Below, in pieces: positions 11,701 to 35,278 of a stretch of DNA of 64,000 bases. The notes beneath the pieces were generated by a model. The model worked only from the letters and a program-made list of their open reading frames with translations, was not told the DNA's origin and did no database searches. The stretch is from Phallusia mammillata (lineage: Eukaryota; Chordata; Ascidiacea; Phlebobranchia; Ascidiidae). Numbering within the stretch: the stretch's first letter is position 1; each line of letters begins with the position of its first letter. The stretch is from the NCBI GenBank assembly GCA_003260075.1, contig QLIY01000279.1, positions 1 to 64,000 on the forward strand, read 5' to 3'. Made by a program: the position numbers and the translations under genes.

Positions 11701-12999
11701 AAAGCGGCTACTTAAAGAAATGGCGATCCACTCAATTTAAGGAAATAGGAGGAGTGATTCATTGTGTTTTTGCTAACCACTCAAGAAGGAACTTTAGTGG
11801 TCAGCAAAAACACAATGATTCAACGCCCAGATTGCGTGTTAACCAACCGCGTGAGAAGCCAGTTTACCTTCAAAATAAAAACTCGAACAAAAGAGCTGTA
11901 AGGCAATTTAAAACCCTTCCCATGGCTTAAGACATTCCAAATTTTGTCACGTAAGTGACTTCCTATTAACCAAAGTCTTATGATGTAAATTTACTGTCAT
12001 TTTGACATTAATGCCATATTGCGAAATATAAAATATCGTAACAATGGCTCGTACAAATGCAAAGAATTGTTTAAAAACGGTTTCTATACGCGTTAAGGTA
12101 CAATAAGCTTTTGTGAATTGGCGAATACGAATACCAACAAAGTAGATTGAATTTAGGATTTAAGCTCGCCTATCTGCTTACTCAATGCCCAACACAAACA
12201 GTGACATATCTCATATAAATTGTCAGCATTTGACTTGGGGCAACGAAAAAAAGTGTACCACCAGTCACACATTTTTATTCATCTCAATACGAAACTGTTT
12301 AACTAATGCCCTAAAAAGAAATGCGCCATCTAACTTGCCCCAAAGTCCTTACATGCAGGCAGGCCCTACAAGAGGGGGGCTTAGCCGATGCGCCGCACTG
12401 GAGCCCATGAGAGTCTCGGTGGCCCATATATTATTAAAACTTAAGAGTCAAACGTGTATGCATTTTTATGATTGTTTTAAAACTGAAAAATACTGATTGC
12501 ATAATGTGGATTTTGATTTGATAGTCTAATTTTTGATAAAATTTTGAGAGCTCAAACGCGTATTTGATTCGCCAAATTTCGGGCTTCAACATTTCAGCGT
12601 AGTATTGCAAGGTAAATTGCTAATTTTCATGTCAATTTGCCCGATTTTTTTAAGTAAACTTTAAATATTTACATACAATGGGAAAAGGTAATACTGAGCA
12701 GAATTAAGTTCAAGTTATTGTTGGTTCGCCCTCCAACACCAGTCAGTTTTCTAAAATTAATTGCCTACCCCTGATGAAAGCGGTCTTGTAAACACATCTG
12801 TCTTCATAGACATGTGAAATGTTGACTTATGCTTTGTGTATTAAGTAAGTTCAATGTAATTTCGCCAACTTTTCTTGGTTTGTTCTGACGACTGAACGTA
12901 TAAATGCGGAGCATGAACTTTGGTGCACAAAAATATTTTATCAGAACTTCTTTGGACATGACTATACTATTCTAAATAGAAGCCCAAAAATTGACTTAC
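11701..12999. other. Spacer, no certain gene
   Basis: It may hold the last exon of the minus-strand gene at 13.0-14.8 kb; one acceptor-like site near 12757 would add eleven codons and a stop, but support is weak. A GC-richer patch at 12355-12430 is unexplained. Confidence 0.35.
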
Positions 13000-14795
13000 A
13001 CTAGCATATTTTTTTCTCTCGAGGGCTCTGCTCACAGGCGTGGCATCCAGCTGTGGTTCATGCTCAAGGCGGAACCTAATGAGGTTTGCAACCTTGGAGG
13101 AAAACACCCGATATTGTAATGACTGGTAGCCTAACCCGAATATTTACCTGCCACGTTTTAACACACACAAAGTTTTATACTAACTTACAAATTTCCTTTA
13201 AATGTTTGGAAAAATAGTTAAATCTTTGCTGTAGTTCTTATACTACTAAACTGTCACTTGCCTTACACAAAAGATTTTCATTAGTGTTCAATACTAGCTG
13301 CATTTAACAGATGACAGTCAAACGCATTTCTTTTTGTCCGCATTCATTATTTATAGGTTAAGAAAAAGGCTGTTTTTCTGTAACCGAAGTGGTTTCTAAA
13401 GGCTTCAAAAAGGCTGGTTTTGCTTTTCAGTCAATCTCGTATCCTTTTTTCCTTATGTGTCCCATAACACACGTACATTTACAAGAGTTAAATGACATAT
13501 CTACATTTCGCTATTCAGTATTTTTGCAAAACACAATAATTTGCAAAACAACTTGGTGTCAACATAATATCGGCCAATCTACGACCAAAAAATGTTTTTA
13601 ACCTCATGTAGTAAATATTAGTCCATATTTTCATTAAGCAAACATTTTTATAGATGGTCAATCTGTCACAAAGATAAACAAAATGCAGCAAATTATTTTA
13701 TTTACAGATCACTTAAGTGTTGCTTACGATATACACGCGCTGTAAAATGCGTAGAAAACTGAAAGAGTGGTTATATATTTGCATGATTATAAGAAAGTTA
13801 GTAACACGTGTAGCAATTAGTGAGCATAGAAAATGTCACTAATCAAAGAAGTAAATGTTTCGGTCGTCGTTGGTTACCCATGCTACTAGGTCTCCCATAT
13901 TGTCCGAAACTATCTTCAGGTGTCCGTAATTGCTTTCTGATGGATCTTGATTGCTGAAGTACAAGTCTAGGAGATAAACAATCACAAAGTTCGGTTACTA
14001 TTGTCAAGTCACTATAACAACACAAGTGCGGTTATAGTGCATTTAAAATATTATTAAATAAACTTAGATTGCATTTTAAGGATGGCGTTGGGTAGCCTAT
14101 AAGCTGCAAACTATTCTAACATTCTTTTTTTTGTTTTTTCACGGGGTTCGAACCCAGGACACTCCCGGGGACGAATCCCGATCAAGGTTTTTTTATGTCT
14201 GTATATGGGTCAGGCGCGCCAGATCATTCGGCCTCTTTGCACTTCGCTACAATCGTGACAGCATTATAGCGCCCTTTGGTGGAGTTTACTGTTGTTTAAC
14301 AAACATGTTCACACTTCTTAAATCGAAACCGTACCGAAATCCTTTCGTATCGTATCTTCCATATCTTACTAACCTCCGTGTTGTTCATTTCCAGACTTTT
14401 TCATAATCTCATGTACAGTGGAGTACACCGCCCTTTGAACCACAGCAGGATTTGTGGAATCGGTAATTTCTTGCATTTTAGATTTCGGTATTTCCTTGAC
14501 ATCTTTATAATTTGCCCCTTCACCTAAACCATAACCGATAGTTTAATTTACATTCATTTGTACCATTGCTACCTGACATAATATATTAACTCAATGACTC
14601 GCTTGTTGCCAACGCATTGTATGTACCATAGTTGTAATGTCCTACAAATGGTCGATAATAAGTTTCATAGGCCAAGCGTTCGTGGTAATAGTCGGTACAT
14701 GCCGGAAAATGACTTGAAAAGCCCAAACTTGCCCCGAAAGTTAGATTTACTGAAGTAAAGCTACTCATGTGCCCAATTTTAAAGTTAAGCCCCAT
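13000..14795 (-). CDS. Unrecognised small protein gene, three or four exons
   Basis: Exon 1 is 14795-14591 (an in-frame TGA immediately precedes the ATG; donor A|GTTAAT), exon 2 is 14523-14374 and exon 3 is 13966-13839 ending in TAG. These join in frame to a 160-aa protein. It has an aromatic N-terminal half rich in Tyr and His (YYHERLAYETYYRP), then a hydrophilic, probably helical part (PAVVQRAVYSTVHEIMKKSG), then an acidic end. There is no signal peptide, membrane span or domain I recognise. An alternative form uses a donor at 13877 (TGG|GTAACC) and reads on in frame into a further 31-codon exon at 13092-13000, which has a good acceptor and a perfect GTAAGT donor. That exon makes a longer protein likely; its end was not found. 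The splice structure makes a real gene likely; the function is unknown. Confidence 0.55.
14143..14248 (-). mobile_element. tRNA-derived SINE, TTGGCCGAATGG type, minus orientation
   Basis: Reverse complement shows CGAATGATCTGGCGCGCC, GATCGGGATTCGTC and GGGTTCGAACCCCG. One B-box module. Confidence 0.6.
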
Positions 14796-14835
14796 TCAAG
14801 CTTAAACGTTAGAGAAAAAACGAACCGAAATGACT

Positions 14836-15054
14836 ATGGCTTTGCGCTCTACCAACTGAGCTACACAGACTCAGCGGAGGACCCGCCAAAAGTGGTCAAA
14901 TTTAGAGCGCGAGTCCCGGAAGGACTCCTGTAGTGGGTTCGAATCCCACCAGAGGCTATATTTTTCTAGATTTTACGTCTTGTCGATTGGTGAATGCTTG
15001 GATACCGGCTGATTCGGTATGTTGTCGTCAATAGGCCTGGTGTACTATGATGAA
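14836..15054 (+). mobile_element. Rearranged SINE, GTGTAGCTCAG type
   Basis: The first 30 bases are the reverse complement of a tRNA-like 5' half (GTGTAGCTCAGTTGGTAGAG), while the rest runs forward with GGGTTCGAATCCCACC and the usual tail ending TGGTGTACTATGAT. The head is therefore inverted relative to the body. Confidence 0.55.
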
Positions 15055-16247
15055 ATATTGGCATAGTTCGTTTTTATTACTGTTACGAATAAACGTAAAT
15101 TTGCAGAAAAAGCAAGTATAACATAAAGTTATAAAGTAGGTTTGTGAAACGGTTTGGATTTTTTTATTCACAGCCAACAAAAAGCTTACTTTTCTTGACA
15201 ATGTAGTAATGCATCCTGCTGAGAGTATTGTGAAGAGTCAAGTCACAATTCGATTGTTCTTTACCTACGCAACTCAATACCCTTTTTTCCTATAACCTGT
15301 CGATGGAAGACTAAGACTTAATAAAACACCAAAAATCGTTTCAAATCAAATTAAAGTCCTAACTATGTTGCATTTAGTCTGTGTGTATATCGATCTCCCC
15401 TTTAATAACATACTGCCAGACAGTAACGACAAGTTATCGTTGGTCGTGGACAGATCTCAAAATTATACGACAGTAGCTTACTTGTATTGTGCAGCCTATG
15501 TAATTTTATGTTACTTGTCTCCAGTCATATTGTTCACGCCAACATTTTATTTCTTGTACGGGTAATATTTTTGTATGCCTCGTGTTCACATGCACAGCAA
15601 TGTGCGTTGAGTACTTTAGATTTTAGTCTAGTAGCATAAAAACTAACAAGCACTCACACAAACTTGAAGCATAAACTGAAAATTTTGTTGCTAATTCAAA
15701 AGAAAACTCAACACAAAGAGAAACAATCTACAATCTACAACATAAATACACTGTTTCAAACGGTTAAGTCTTTGGGTACAGAATATGACAAAAATTTTCA
15801 CAATGTTCATCAAAAACAAATTCTCGGCTCACGCGTAAATGTGTTCAATTCATACTACAGACATTCTTATTAGCTCTAATCATAGGTTTCAACTACATAA
15901 GCTAGAAAAAGTTACTGAGGTAGACCCACAAGCTCCAACGCACACTGAGAGATGTTTACTGAAACCAGCCCTGCTTTGTGCGAAGGTGTCCGTTTTTCGC
16001 AACCGTTGGTTGAAGCTTGGTGCCTATATCTTCTCCTGTTCCACTCTTCTCATGTTTCACTCCCATATGTTTCTTTAAACCATCTTTTTCTATCCTTCTC
16101 AGCTCTTATTGCTCATTATATCCTGCCCCAATATGGTCCTTTGATGTTGGTAGGGGCGCTACCAAACGGTATTGATTGTAAAGTTAAAAATCTCGTTAAG
16201 TGGCGTACGTGATTTATTGCTTGCAAAACATTCGTAGTTTGGGGCTG

Positions 16248-16640
16248 GAACTTGGCCGAATGGTCTGGCGCGCCTGACCCATACACAGACATAAAAAACC
16301 TTGATCGGGATTCGTCCCCGGGAGAGTCCTGGGTTCGAAATAAAAAAAACCTGATCGGGATTCGTCCCCGGGAGAGTCCTGGGTTCGAACCCGTGAAAAA
16401 AAAGTTTGCAAGGGTTAGGGCACGAACTTGGCCGAATGGTCTGGCGCGCCTGACCCATACACAGACATAAAAAAACCTTGATCGGGATTCGTTCCCGGGA
16501 GTGTCCTGGGTTCGAAACCCTTGAAAAAAAGGTTTGGGAAATTGGCCGAATAGTCCATTGCGCCTGACCCACATACCGACACAAAACATCTTGTTTGGAA
16601 TTCTTCCCTGCATGAGAACGTCGTAGGTTCGAAACCGCTG
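16248..16640 (+). mobile_element. Cluster of three tRNA-derived SINEs in tandem
   Basis: Copies start at TTGGCCGAATGG near 16252 and 16428 and at TTGGCCGAATAG near 16541. The first has the duplicated B-box module; the second has one; the third is diverged. Each ends in an A-rich stretch of the CCGTGAAAAAAA type. ORFs on either strand here are SINE products, not genes. Confidence 0.7.
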
Positions 16641-17098
16641 ACAAAAACACAGTTTGCAGGAAAACGCTTTGGGGAATTTGATCCCGCCTAATTTTATGCA
16701 CTTTTTTATTAAAAAAATGTTTCATTCACTTTACCCTATTCGCTTTTTATGTTGCCATAGCGTTTCTTATTTTTGTACCAATTTTTAATAACATTTATTT
16801 CAACAGATTTGTCAGTAAGATTGATGTTATATAGGCTTACCGAAAAGAAAATATGTATTATCATGCAAAACATTTCATTAACTATAGCCTGCAAAATAGC
16901 AAACGCAATGCGATAACATTTGGGGCAATTTTCGTGTAATTTTTTCTAAACAACATTTTCTATGAATATAGTCTTTTTTATGCAAGACATATTTTGTAAA
17001 CTTTCCGAAAGTTTTTGCAACGTATACTTCGTTGCGTTTACGCCTATATATACTGTATTATGATTACGCCATATGTTTACGCCTATATAAATCGACAA

Positions 17099-17118
17099 AT
17101 ATATATATATATATATAT
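17099..17118. repeat. AT dinucleotide microsatellite
   Basis: Ten AT units in spacer. Similar short AT runs are at 18211-18229 and about 22968-22984. Confidence 0.8.
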
Positions 17119-17334
17119 AAGTTTAATTTGTTTCGGCAACAACAAAAAAAAGGGGTAAGTTTGAATAAATAATCGCCATAGCATTATCAAATCATCTCGA
17201 AAATTTGAAACATTACAGAATTACGCATATGTGAATATTTTCTCTATGCTTAGAGTCAGATAGGCAAAGCTAAAAAAAAACTAGCTGATAAAACAAACAT
17301 TTACTTGCAAGCTATGAAGAAGAAACATTTATAC

Positions 17335-17412
17335 TGGGATCAACCCTGAGGCGTTCATGTAGACCAGCGATCACGGCATATTCATTTATAAATCACAGTA
17401 CGCCAGGCCTTA
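17335..17412 (-). mobile_element. SINE tail fragment
   Basis: CTGGGATCAACCCTGAGG through TCACAGTACGCCAGGCC matches the reverse complement of the GTGTAGCTCAG-type SINE tail. Confidence 0.55.
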
Positions 17413-20400
17413 CTCGAAAGGTGTTTTTCATATTTTACTCGCTCACGTAAACACGCTTGTAGTGGCACCCGGAAGTAAATAGGCACCGTGCGATTTTTTC
17501 CCAGGGCCAAAGTTCAACCCTTGCTTGGAATTGTTTCATTCTGGAGACTTCTGGTGCATCGCGCTTCTACGCCGGCGACAGGATGCACGTGATCAAGTGC
17601 TGTTGCCAAGTGATTATCGCGTCACTAAGAAATGTGACAAGATTGCTTGATGAATGTTGGTCCATTCGTGCAGCTGGTATTGCAGAAAATAAAACATACT
17701 TTTTGGGACTGTGATCCGCAGTCAATCATTTAACAACTGAAATATACCCTAATACACTTCACTACACTTCACAATAAAGTATGTTTTTTTGGTCGATGTG
17801 CTTTTTGTTTGTGTTGTTTGTATATTATGTGGTAATTTTTGGCAAAAGCAGATTCATAGCACTATATATTGATGCCACTTTGACAATAGCTAGCATATTT
17901 TTCTTTTCTTTTTGAAGTTACACACAGTGAATAATACGACTTGAATTTTTAGTGTCGAATCGTTTACACACTGTAGGTTCATTTGAAGTTAATTGATTTC
18001 TGTAATCGGTTTTCCCGACTAATTTTGAAACAGTATGTAAGCCCAAATCCGAACTCAAAAACATGTGCGAAGAATGCTTTAACCCAGATTGTTGCCAACT
18101 TGTACATTGAACTGTTGGTTTCTGTAGACATGAAAAGTTTTTATTTCCCCTGCTTTAAATTAAGATGTTCCATTTTACAAGTAAAAACGTTTTGTCAAGC
18201 TTTGACACGTATATATATATATATATATTGTAAAATACTACGTCTCAAGAATAAGGATTACGCAAATACCACTGATAATTACGGGCCAACAAACTATTGC
18301 AAGACATTCGAGGCTGTTTTGACATTTCAGTTGAAGCCATTCCAAGATTGCTGCCTTTCGCAATTTCGGCTCATATCAAAATTGAGCGTGATGCAATCTG
18401 ATCAGGCGCTTTGCATTTTACTAACATTATAGCCATGAGGTACTGGTGAGAAAAATGCTGCTAACGCCATGTGGTTTTGGGGAGTAAGAGCTGAAATATG
18501 TTGTCACAAATGGTTCATTCGCAACTGTTTACAAGTTTACTAGAAGCAATGAAGCAAATGAAACAAAGACGTTGTTGGATTTGTGTACAGAAATTGTATG
18601 AAACTTACAAAGCAGTACAGTAAACAATTACAACACTAAATAGATTTAAACTGAAAAATTAACAAAGACGGTTTTGAAGCAATTTCTGTTTTTTTCCTTT
18701 TTCTTTAATTTGAGTGTAAACAAACATTTATTCTTATAATAGTGAGTCAAACCTCTTACATGTGGAATTAGGTAAAAAAATACGACGGTATTGCCAATTT
18801 TGCTTTTAAATAACGCACTTAAGATCGAAGTTCCTTTACCACAAGAATTAGAAAAGAACATAAATTAATTACTTCAGTGCAAAATGCTATCAGTAAGAGT
18901 TAAGGTTTATGCTTTTTCGCAATGAAGGCAAAGGGGTATCAGCCGATTCTCAATTTAATGAAGAGGTGTAAAGATTCGAAGTCTCATCAATAAGGCGTAT
19001 TTGCCCAAATGTTTCGGTCAACCGAAGCTATGGTCCATAAGCAATTAATCAGAGCTAAATGAAAACCAGTGTGTGTGACGTCACAGAGGGTTGAGACAAT
19101 GCAGACCAGAGTGAGCAGAATCAGTCACGATGGGAAGTTTTGAGAGCCCAGTCACTATGACAGGTTCGGGTTACAAGCTGAAGCTGGGCCGGCTTCAAAC
19201 AAGGAGTCTGGAATTGTGACCCCGCTAATTAACAAGATTGTGGAATGTTATGGTCTTGTGTAAATGTGGGCGTTTGCGAAAATGTCAGCTTAACAGAAAA
19301 CCATCACAAAATTGTTTACATTCAGTGTCTTCGTATAGGGTAGGTTTGTTTTAATGAGAGAAATGTATGCGATCGCCAGGGTGTCTAACATAGGCCTAAA
19401 GTGACTCAGGTCGTGCCTAATAGTGCCTGTTGTTGCATTGGTTTGTTTTGCAGTGTTGTGTCATCTATTCCTGAGTTAGTAGTCACTGTGAGCACGTGTG
19501 GCGCAATTTTTCAACAAAAAGACAATTGCTTTTACCTGAAGTTAGCACTGACACCTTTAGGGTAGCAGTCTCAACAATTAAAAAGTTAGGCCTACTTATG
19601 AAACAAGCGTGAATACGAGTTTGAGATTATTGTAAACGGAACAGAAACAGTAAAATTTAACGTGGAATAACAAATCGTTCGTTTGTGTGTATGTGTGTTA
19701 GTAGGGTACTAAATCACAATTATCACATATAAATGTTTGGTTTCTGTTGCCAAATAACCCTAATTTAATATTTAACATTAGCTGGGTTTTAGTTTATTTC
19801 TTCGAAATGTGCATTCGTGCATCTTAGGACCAAACTTGGGAGCGAAAATAACTAATCGTTTAGGTCTGGCATATTGCCACACCAAATAGCGGATTCCAAT
19901 CAATCTTATTTTAAGCTTTAAAGCTATTAAAAGTATCGAAATATCAGTTCGCCCATATCGTCAAATCGTCCACTCAAACAAATATGATAACATTCCTTTC
20001 AACAGAGTGTAGGCTAGCCTGCGTCTGACTTAAACAGCCTACGGCGGTAATCAAATATAATAGCATTTTTTCAGAAGCTTCTGGACATAATTTTAAGGAG
20101 CCTTGGCAATTGTACCGTATTGGATGCGACTTAATAAGTAAAGTTTTCGTCAGCGCAGTGATTTTATAATTTTTGATGTCTGAAAGTCTCCGGTTTGGTG
20201 GCTGTAGCTGCGGGCATCAATGCTGAAAATCAGTTAATTATTAAACGCCTTTGCGACATCCCAGTGAATTGTGTTTGCTGAGCCGTAAAAGCGAAACGAC
20301 ATCGCAAGTTTAATTCCCACTACCTTGCCCACACACAGTTGTTCAATTTGCGCCGAAATGGGAACCAAAAGCACTATAGGAAACGCGCTAGCCTTATATG

Positions 20401-21082
20401 GCGCACCGAATAGCGTCCATTGTATTTCCTTACGACTCAATTCAGGATGCTATATAGGATTGTTAACAGAGTTGACTCTATTTACATTACGTACTGGGCG
20501 TGTGACTCAACGCTTGTATGATGGAGTCAAAAGACGTAGGTGGCTTTGGAAAAAGGACCGTAATTGATTTTCTCCTTACTTCGCTTGAATGGTTTTGGCT
20601 TTTCAAATCGTTTCGTCGCCATTCGCGATTATCAAGAGTTGGGCGCGGCGTAAAATGAGATGTAATTTAATGTGAATCAAAAACAACTAAATCAGTAGTA
20701 TTTAAAAACTAACAACATCCTTTTATAACTTATATGTGAATTGCTGTTTGAACTGTTTGTCAGTGAGATTGTTTTTAGTTTTAAACATTTACAGAAAAGA
20801 GAACCGATTTGTTAATGTGAGTTTTAGAAAATCTGGTACTACTTCCAGTCTTTTCGATCAGCATCAGTGTTAACTATTTAGCTGTTAAGATTCAACTATT
20901 TTGAGAAATAAACACCTTTTGTTTTTGTATATGACAGGCACAATATTTTTGCAAATTGAGTATCAGTTTACTGTTTATTGACTGTTCTACATTCTGAGCA
21001 ACATCTTTTACCAGGATAACCCTTAAACTTTTGGACATTATCAAAACGGAATTATTTATTTTTGAAGAGAAGCTTAACCAAT

Positions 21083-31858
<10,776 letters not shown>

Positions 31859-32420
31859 GAAGTTACGGAAACGTTGATGTTTTTGCTTGCACTAATATTA
31901 CAATGTGCCTGTGAACATAGTATAGCTTTGATGGCCCCATTTTGTACATATGATGTGTGTATGCAATTGTATTTGCTGTTATGTAATGAGTTGTCCCCAG
32001 TTTTTGGCTTACACATTCATATGAACTCAAGTAGACTAGAGTTAAGTAGTGATGTTTTGTTTTTGCTTTTAGCATGTATGTTGCAAGCATTGTGATCTAA
32101 TAACCTCTTTTCTCCTAATCAATTCATTAAGTAATATGAAATATTGTCACATAGGCATTTTTCTTTACGAAATTAACACCGTGTTTCAAAACCCTAGTTT
32201 ATTCAAGTTTGGACATAGTAGCATTTGTAATATTAAGGTTTAAACCGACATTGGGTCTTAAAAAAACGGTTCAGAAGGCTCAAAAATACATATTTTATGT
32301 CTGAATTAAAGTTAGCATACTAACAAAAAGTCTCTTTTTGAACTGGTACCGATGGAGTTACTATAGTACATTTCATGTGTAGTTGTACTTGTGTGTTGTG
32401 TCTTTATTTTGTTGTTTATT

Positions 32421-32589
32421 CCGTGGATGGCGGTATGGTACGATCTTAAGCATGTAGCAATTGGTCCCAAGGAGACAGAAAAGCAAATCATTGTGGGGGG
32501 GGGGTTTCCGAGGTCCGTGGATGGCGGTATGGTACGATCGTAAGCATGTAGCAATTGGTCCCAAGGAGACAGAAAAGCAAATCATTGTA
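32421..32589 (+). repeat. Repeated segment either side of ten Gs
   Basis: The CCGTGGATGGCGGTATGG stretch and the following 70 or so bases occur on both sides of the run at 32495-32504. The opposite-strand ORFs across it are products of the joint. Confidence 0.7.
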
Positions 32590-33108
32590 CATTTATTTCG
32601 CAATTCTGTCTCCTGTGGGTTTTTGTTTATTATTCGTTCAGTTTCTGTAATCGTCGACATTTCTGTACATTTTTCAGTTTGTTTTTGCGTGTATTTCGCT
32701 TAAATGGCTTTGCATATGTGATCACCGTAGTACAACTCAAGTTTATATAAATTTGACGTGATTTCAAAAAAATAATCCTAAGCCTATTACAGCATCAAAG
32801 CATACCTTTATAATCCTATTAAATCGTGGCAAAATGTCATCGTTTAAGCCAAATATACAACTCTCTGTCACTGTCCTGTGAACGGGACAGAAATTTCGTA
32901 GTGAACTAGAATTTTTGCGATCGCTTTTTACTCCCGTTTTTACTGCTTTGTTTTGCGCAACATCTGTAAATACAATATTGTTAATAAAACAGCTAACCGA
33001 AAGTTGTCAGTATCTCTAGCACAGAGTGTACCTGATATGAAACTTAACTGCCAAAGTGTTGATGTTGACAACTGCGATTGTTGAAACGTCTTTCTTCACT
33101 GTCTACAA

Positions 33109-33379
33109 CAGTGGTTCTTAACTCGTTTCGGGCCATGGACCACCGGCCCAGTAAAAAGAATATTGTGGACCATTTCATGTTTGAGCAAGATTGAAGTACG
33201 CATACGAAACAACCATGAAACATAATTTTTTAAAGCCGATTTTCAAGAAGTGAGAGACAATTGTTAACAGCCAACATTTTGATACTCTTTCCATATGTAA
33301 TGTGCAATCATCTCTAGTTTATCACCAAATTTAGTGGACCACCCAAAAAGTCGTCATGGGCCACCAGTTGAAGCCACTG
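33109..33379. mobile_element. hAT-like non-autonomous element
   Basis: Ends CAGTGGTTCTTAAC and GTTGAAGCCACTG, perfect duplication GTCTACAA at 33101-33108 and 33380-33387. It is related to the 21986 element by its termini and the GGGCCA/GGACCA motifs inside. Confidence 0.7.
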
Positions 33380-34414
33380 GTCTACAAGCCTCTCTGCCAG
33401 TTTTTACTTTTTCAACTTGCTGCTGAAGTTATTGGTTCAAATCCCGTAACAGATCAGGTTTTGTACCAGCAGCTTTTCATATGTTTGTGCTTGCAAAGTC
33501 GAAATTTGCAGGACGTATTTCCTCTTTGTAATTATATACGGCGCAGAGCGATTTGTCAGAATTGTTTGTGATTGTTTTCACATCTTGTGAATACATTTAC
33601 ATTATTTTACAATGCGGTAACCTGTAGGTTTCATTGTTTGTCGTGATCTAGCCCTCTTTGGTGATCGGATTGTGCTAACTTCGTAGACCGCAAGGTGGGG
33701 TACGAGATCAGTAAGTTACCTTTAACTATTGCGAGTCAGATCCATTTTGCACTTTGAAACATCAGCAACACATATGCGTGCTAAATTTTAAATAAAGTGT
33801 TGGTCCACGAACTTCATTTTTCAGTGTAGTACAAACAAGCGATTGAAATAATTTGTATTTGAGGTATTTAGAGTTTATTGCAACGCAAAAAATCAATCAA
33901 TATTGGGATTTTTTGTGCAATAAAAGTTCAATCAAAAGCAGCCATCTGAAAATATTGGACAATCACATTATATTCAAACTGAACACCAGCATTGTAGTAG
34001 TTTTATTACATGCAAGAACAGTGAAAAAATGTATCTGTCACCCTCATCAAAATTTGGAATAGAAAGTCCATGTTATGCACTTTTATGTCAAACGTAGACA
34101 ATGTTGTTTTCGTCTTGCATTAACTTGGCATCTTCGAACTATTTGTGACCTATGCCGTGAGCGCTGAGAAAGGATTATCGTGTTAATGGGGCCAAGGTAA
34201 GTTAACTGTAATGATGATTGATCGGTGGTTAAAATGTCTCATACAGTTCTGCTTTTTTTAGGAAATCAACTGAAGGATATAAAAGCATGGAATAAAGGTT
34301 GCTTAGATTAATGCAATAATTTAGTTTTGCCAAGTAATTCTGATGTGCTTTGCAGTCGTAAAAATAAATTTACAACCTAAACGGAAGTTTCTTTGGCTAA
34401 CGTTTTCCTGTAGT

Positions 34415-34601
34415 CTCATATGCAAAATCAAGTTCCTAATTTGGGAACCAGCCAAGCGGTATAGACTTTGGCCGGTTGCCATCTACTGTGCTTTGATTGG
34501 GAATTTCCTGCAACAGAAAGCGTGCGGCCGCGCCACCAGCTGTATGCAATGCAATCAGTACAAATCGCTTCAGTTCAGAGGGTCGTGGTGCTTTCCTGTA
34601 A
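34415..34601 (+). CDS. Possible isolated exon, Cys-rich
   Basis: A frame open from 34343 to 34681 contains an acceptor-like TTTTCCTGTAG before 34415 and a GTAACC donor-like site near 34602. The peptide has several cysteines (CGRATSCMQC) and a short hydrophobic stretch. GC content is higher than around it. The opposite strand is also open here (34618-34436), which weakens the case. No family recognised. Confidence 0.15.
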
Positions 34602-35224
34602 CCTCGTGCACTGGTCAATTGTGTTTTGTGGACTTTAGGCAGCTCCTTATAAAGGGAACAGCTTTGTTGTTAGGTACTTAAAGAGTTCATACTTGTTAAT
34701 TTATTTTAGACAATGGACTTTCTGTGTGGAAACTGTGTAGATACATTGCAAAAGAAAGTGCTTCTAGGTTTAAAGTAGAAATTGTGGGAAATTACTTTGG
34801 AGGTTGCTGTTACGAAATCGCTAAGTTGGTTGTATGCATGCTCGTTTGTAAACTGATTATCTCTGAAGGCTTTGGCCTAGGCAGCTTATGTAGCATAGTA
34901 TAGCGCATGCTTTCATCATAACTAATGTTTGCATGCACTGCAACTGTGCAATGCAAACGCGACAGTAGTGAGAGCTGTATGTCGAGATAAAGAAAGTTCA
35001 ATGCCACAAGCCAAACACGCTCAAAGTTTAAACGCAATCAAAAATCACAACATTAGCCGGCTGGACATATTGGACTTGGGTTTTAATTGTGTAGTGTTTT
35101 GGCCAAAGCTTATGTAAGTTTTGGGCGTAATGCTCAATGGGGATATGTTTATGTCCAAGATAGAGTATTTCAAATGGAAGTGAAGAAACTTGTTGGTAAA
35201 TTTGTTCTTCTAAGTATTGTAAGG

Positions 35225-35278
35225 CAGTGGTCCTCAACCTTTTTCTCGCGTTTCCGTTATTACCCACGTTTGAGAACC
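35225..35278. mobile_element. Very short hAT-like remnant
   Basis: CAGTGGTCCTCAACC and GTTTGAGAACC lie only about 50 bases apart, so this is either a deleted copy or a minimal element. Confidence 0.35.

Larger units (their letters stand above)
15055..21082. other. Spacer with SINEs, no supported gene
   Basis: AT-rich, with one 149-codon plus-strand frame (17983-18432) that runs through an AT microsatellite and looks random. A more CpG-rich patch at 20200-20680 could be part of the promoter region of the CTX-like gene; no core motif is evident. Confidence 0.45.

Noticed and set aside
14836-14870. A functional tRNA gene
   Set aside because: Only a tRNA-like 5' half in reverse orientation is present, followed by a SINE body; no complete cloverleaf.
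16116-16725. Long overlapping minus-strand ORFs of 165 and 188 codons
   Set aside because: They consist of three tandem SINE copies and repeat the same motifs in different frames.
17983-18432. 149-codon plus-strand ORF
   Set aside because: AT-rich, crosses an AT microsatellite, no domain, no splice context; likely chance.
32312-32703. ORFs on both strands with repeated peptides
   Set aside because: They cross the G-run at 32495-32504 and repeat the duplicated segment.
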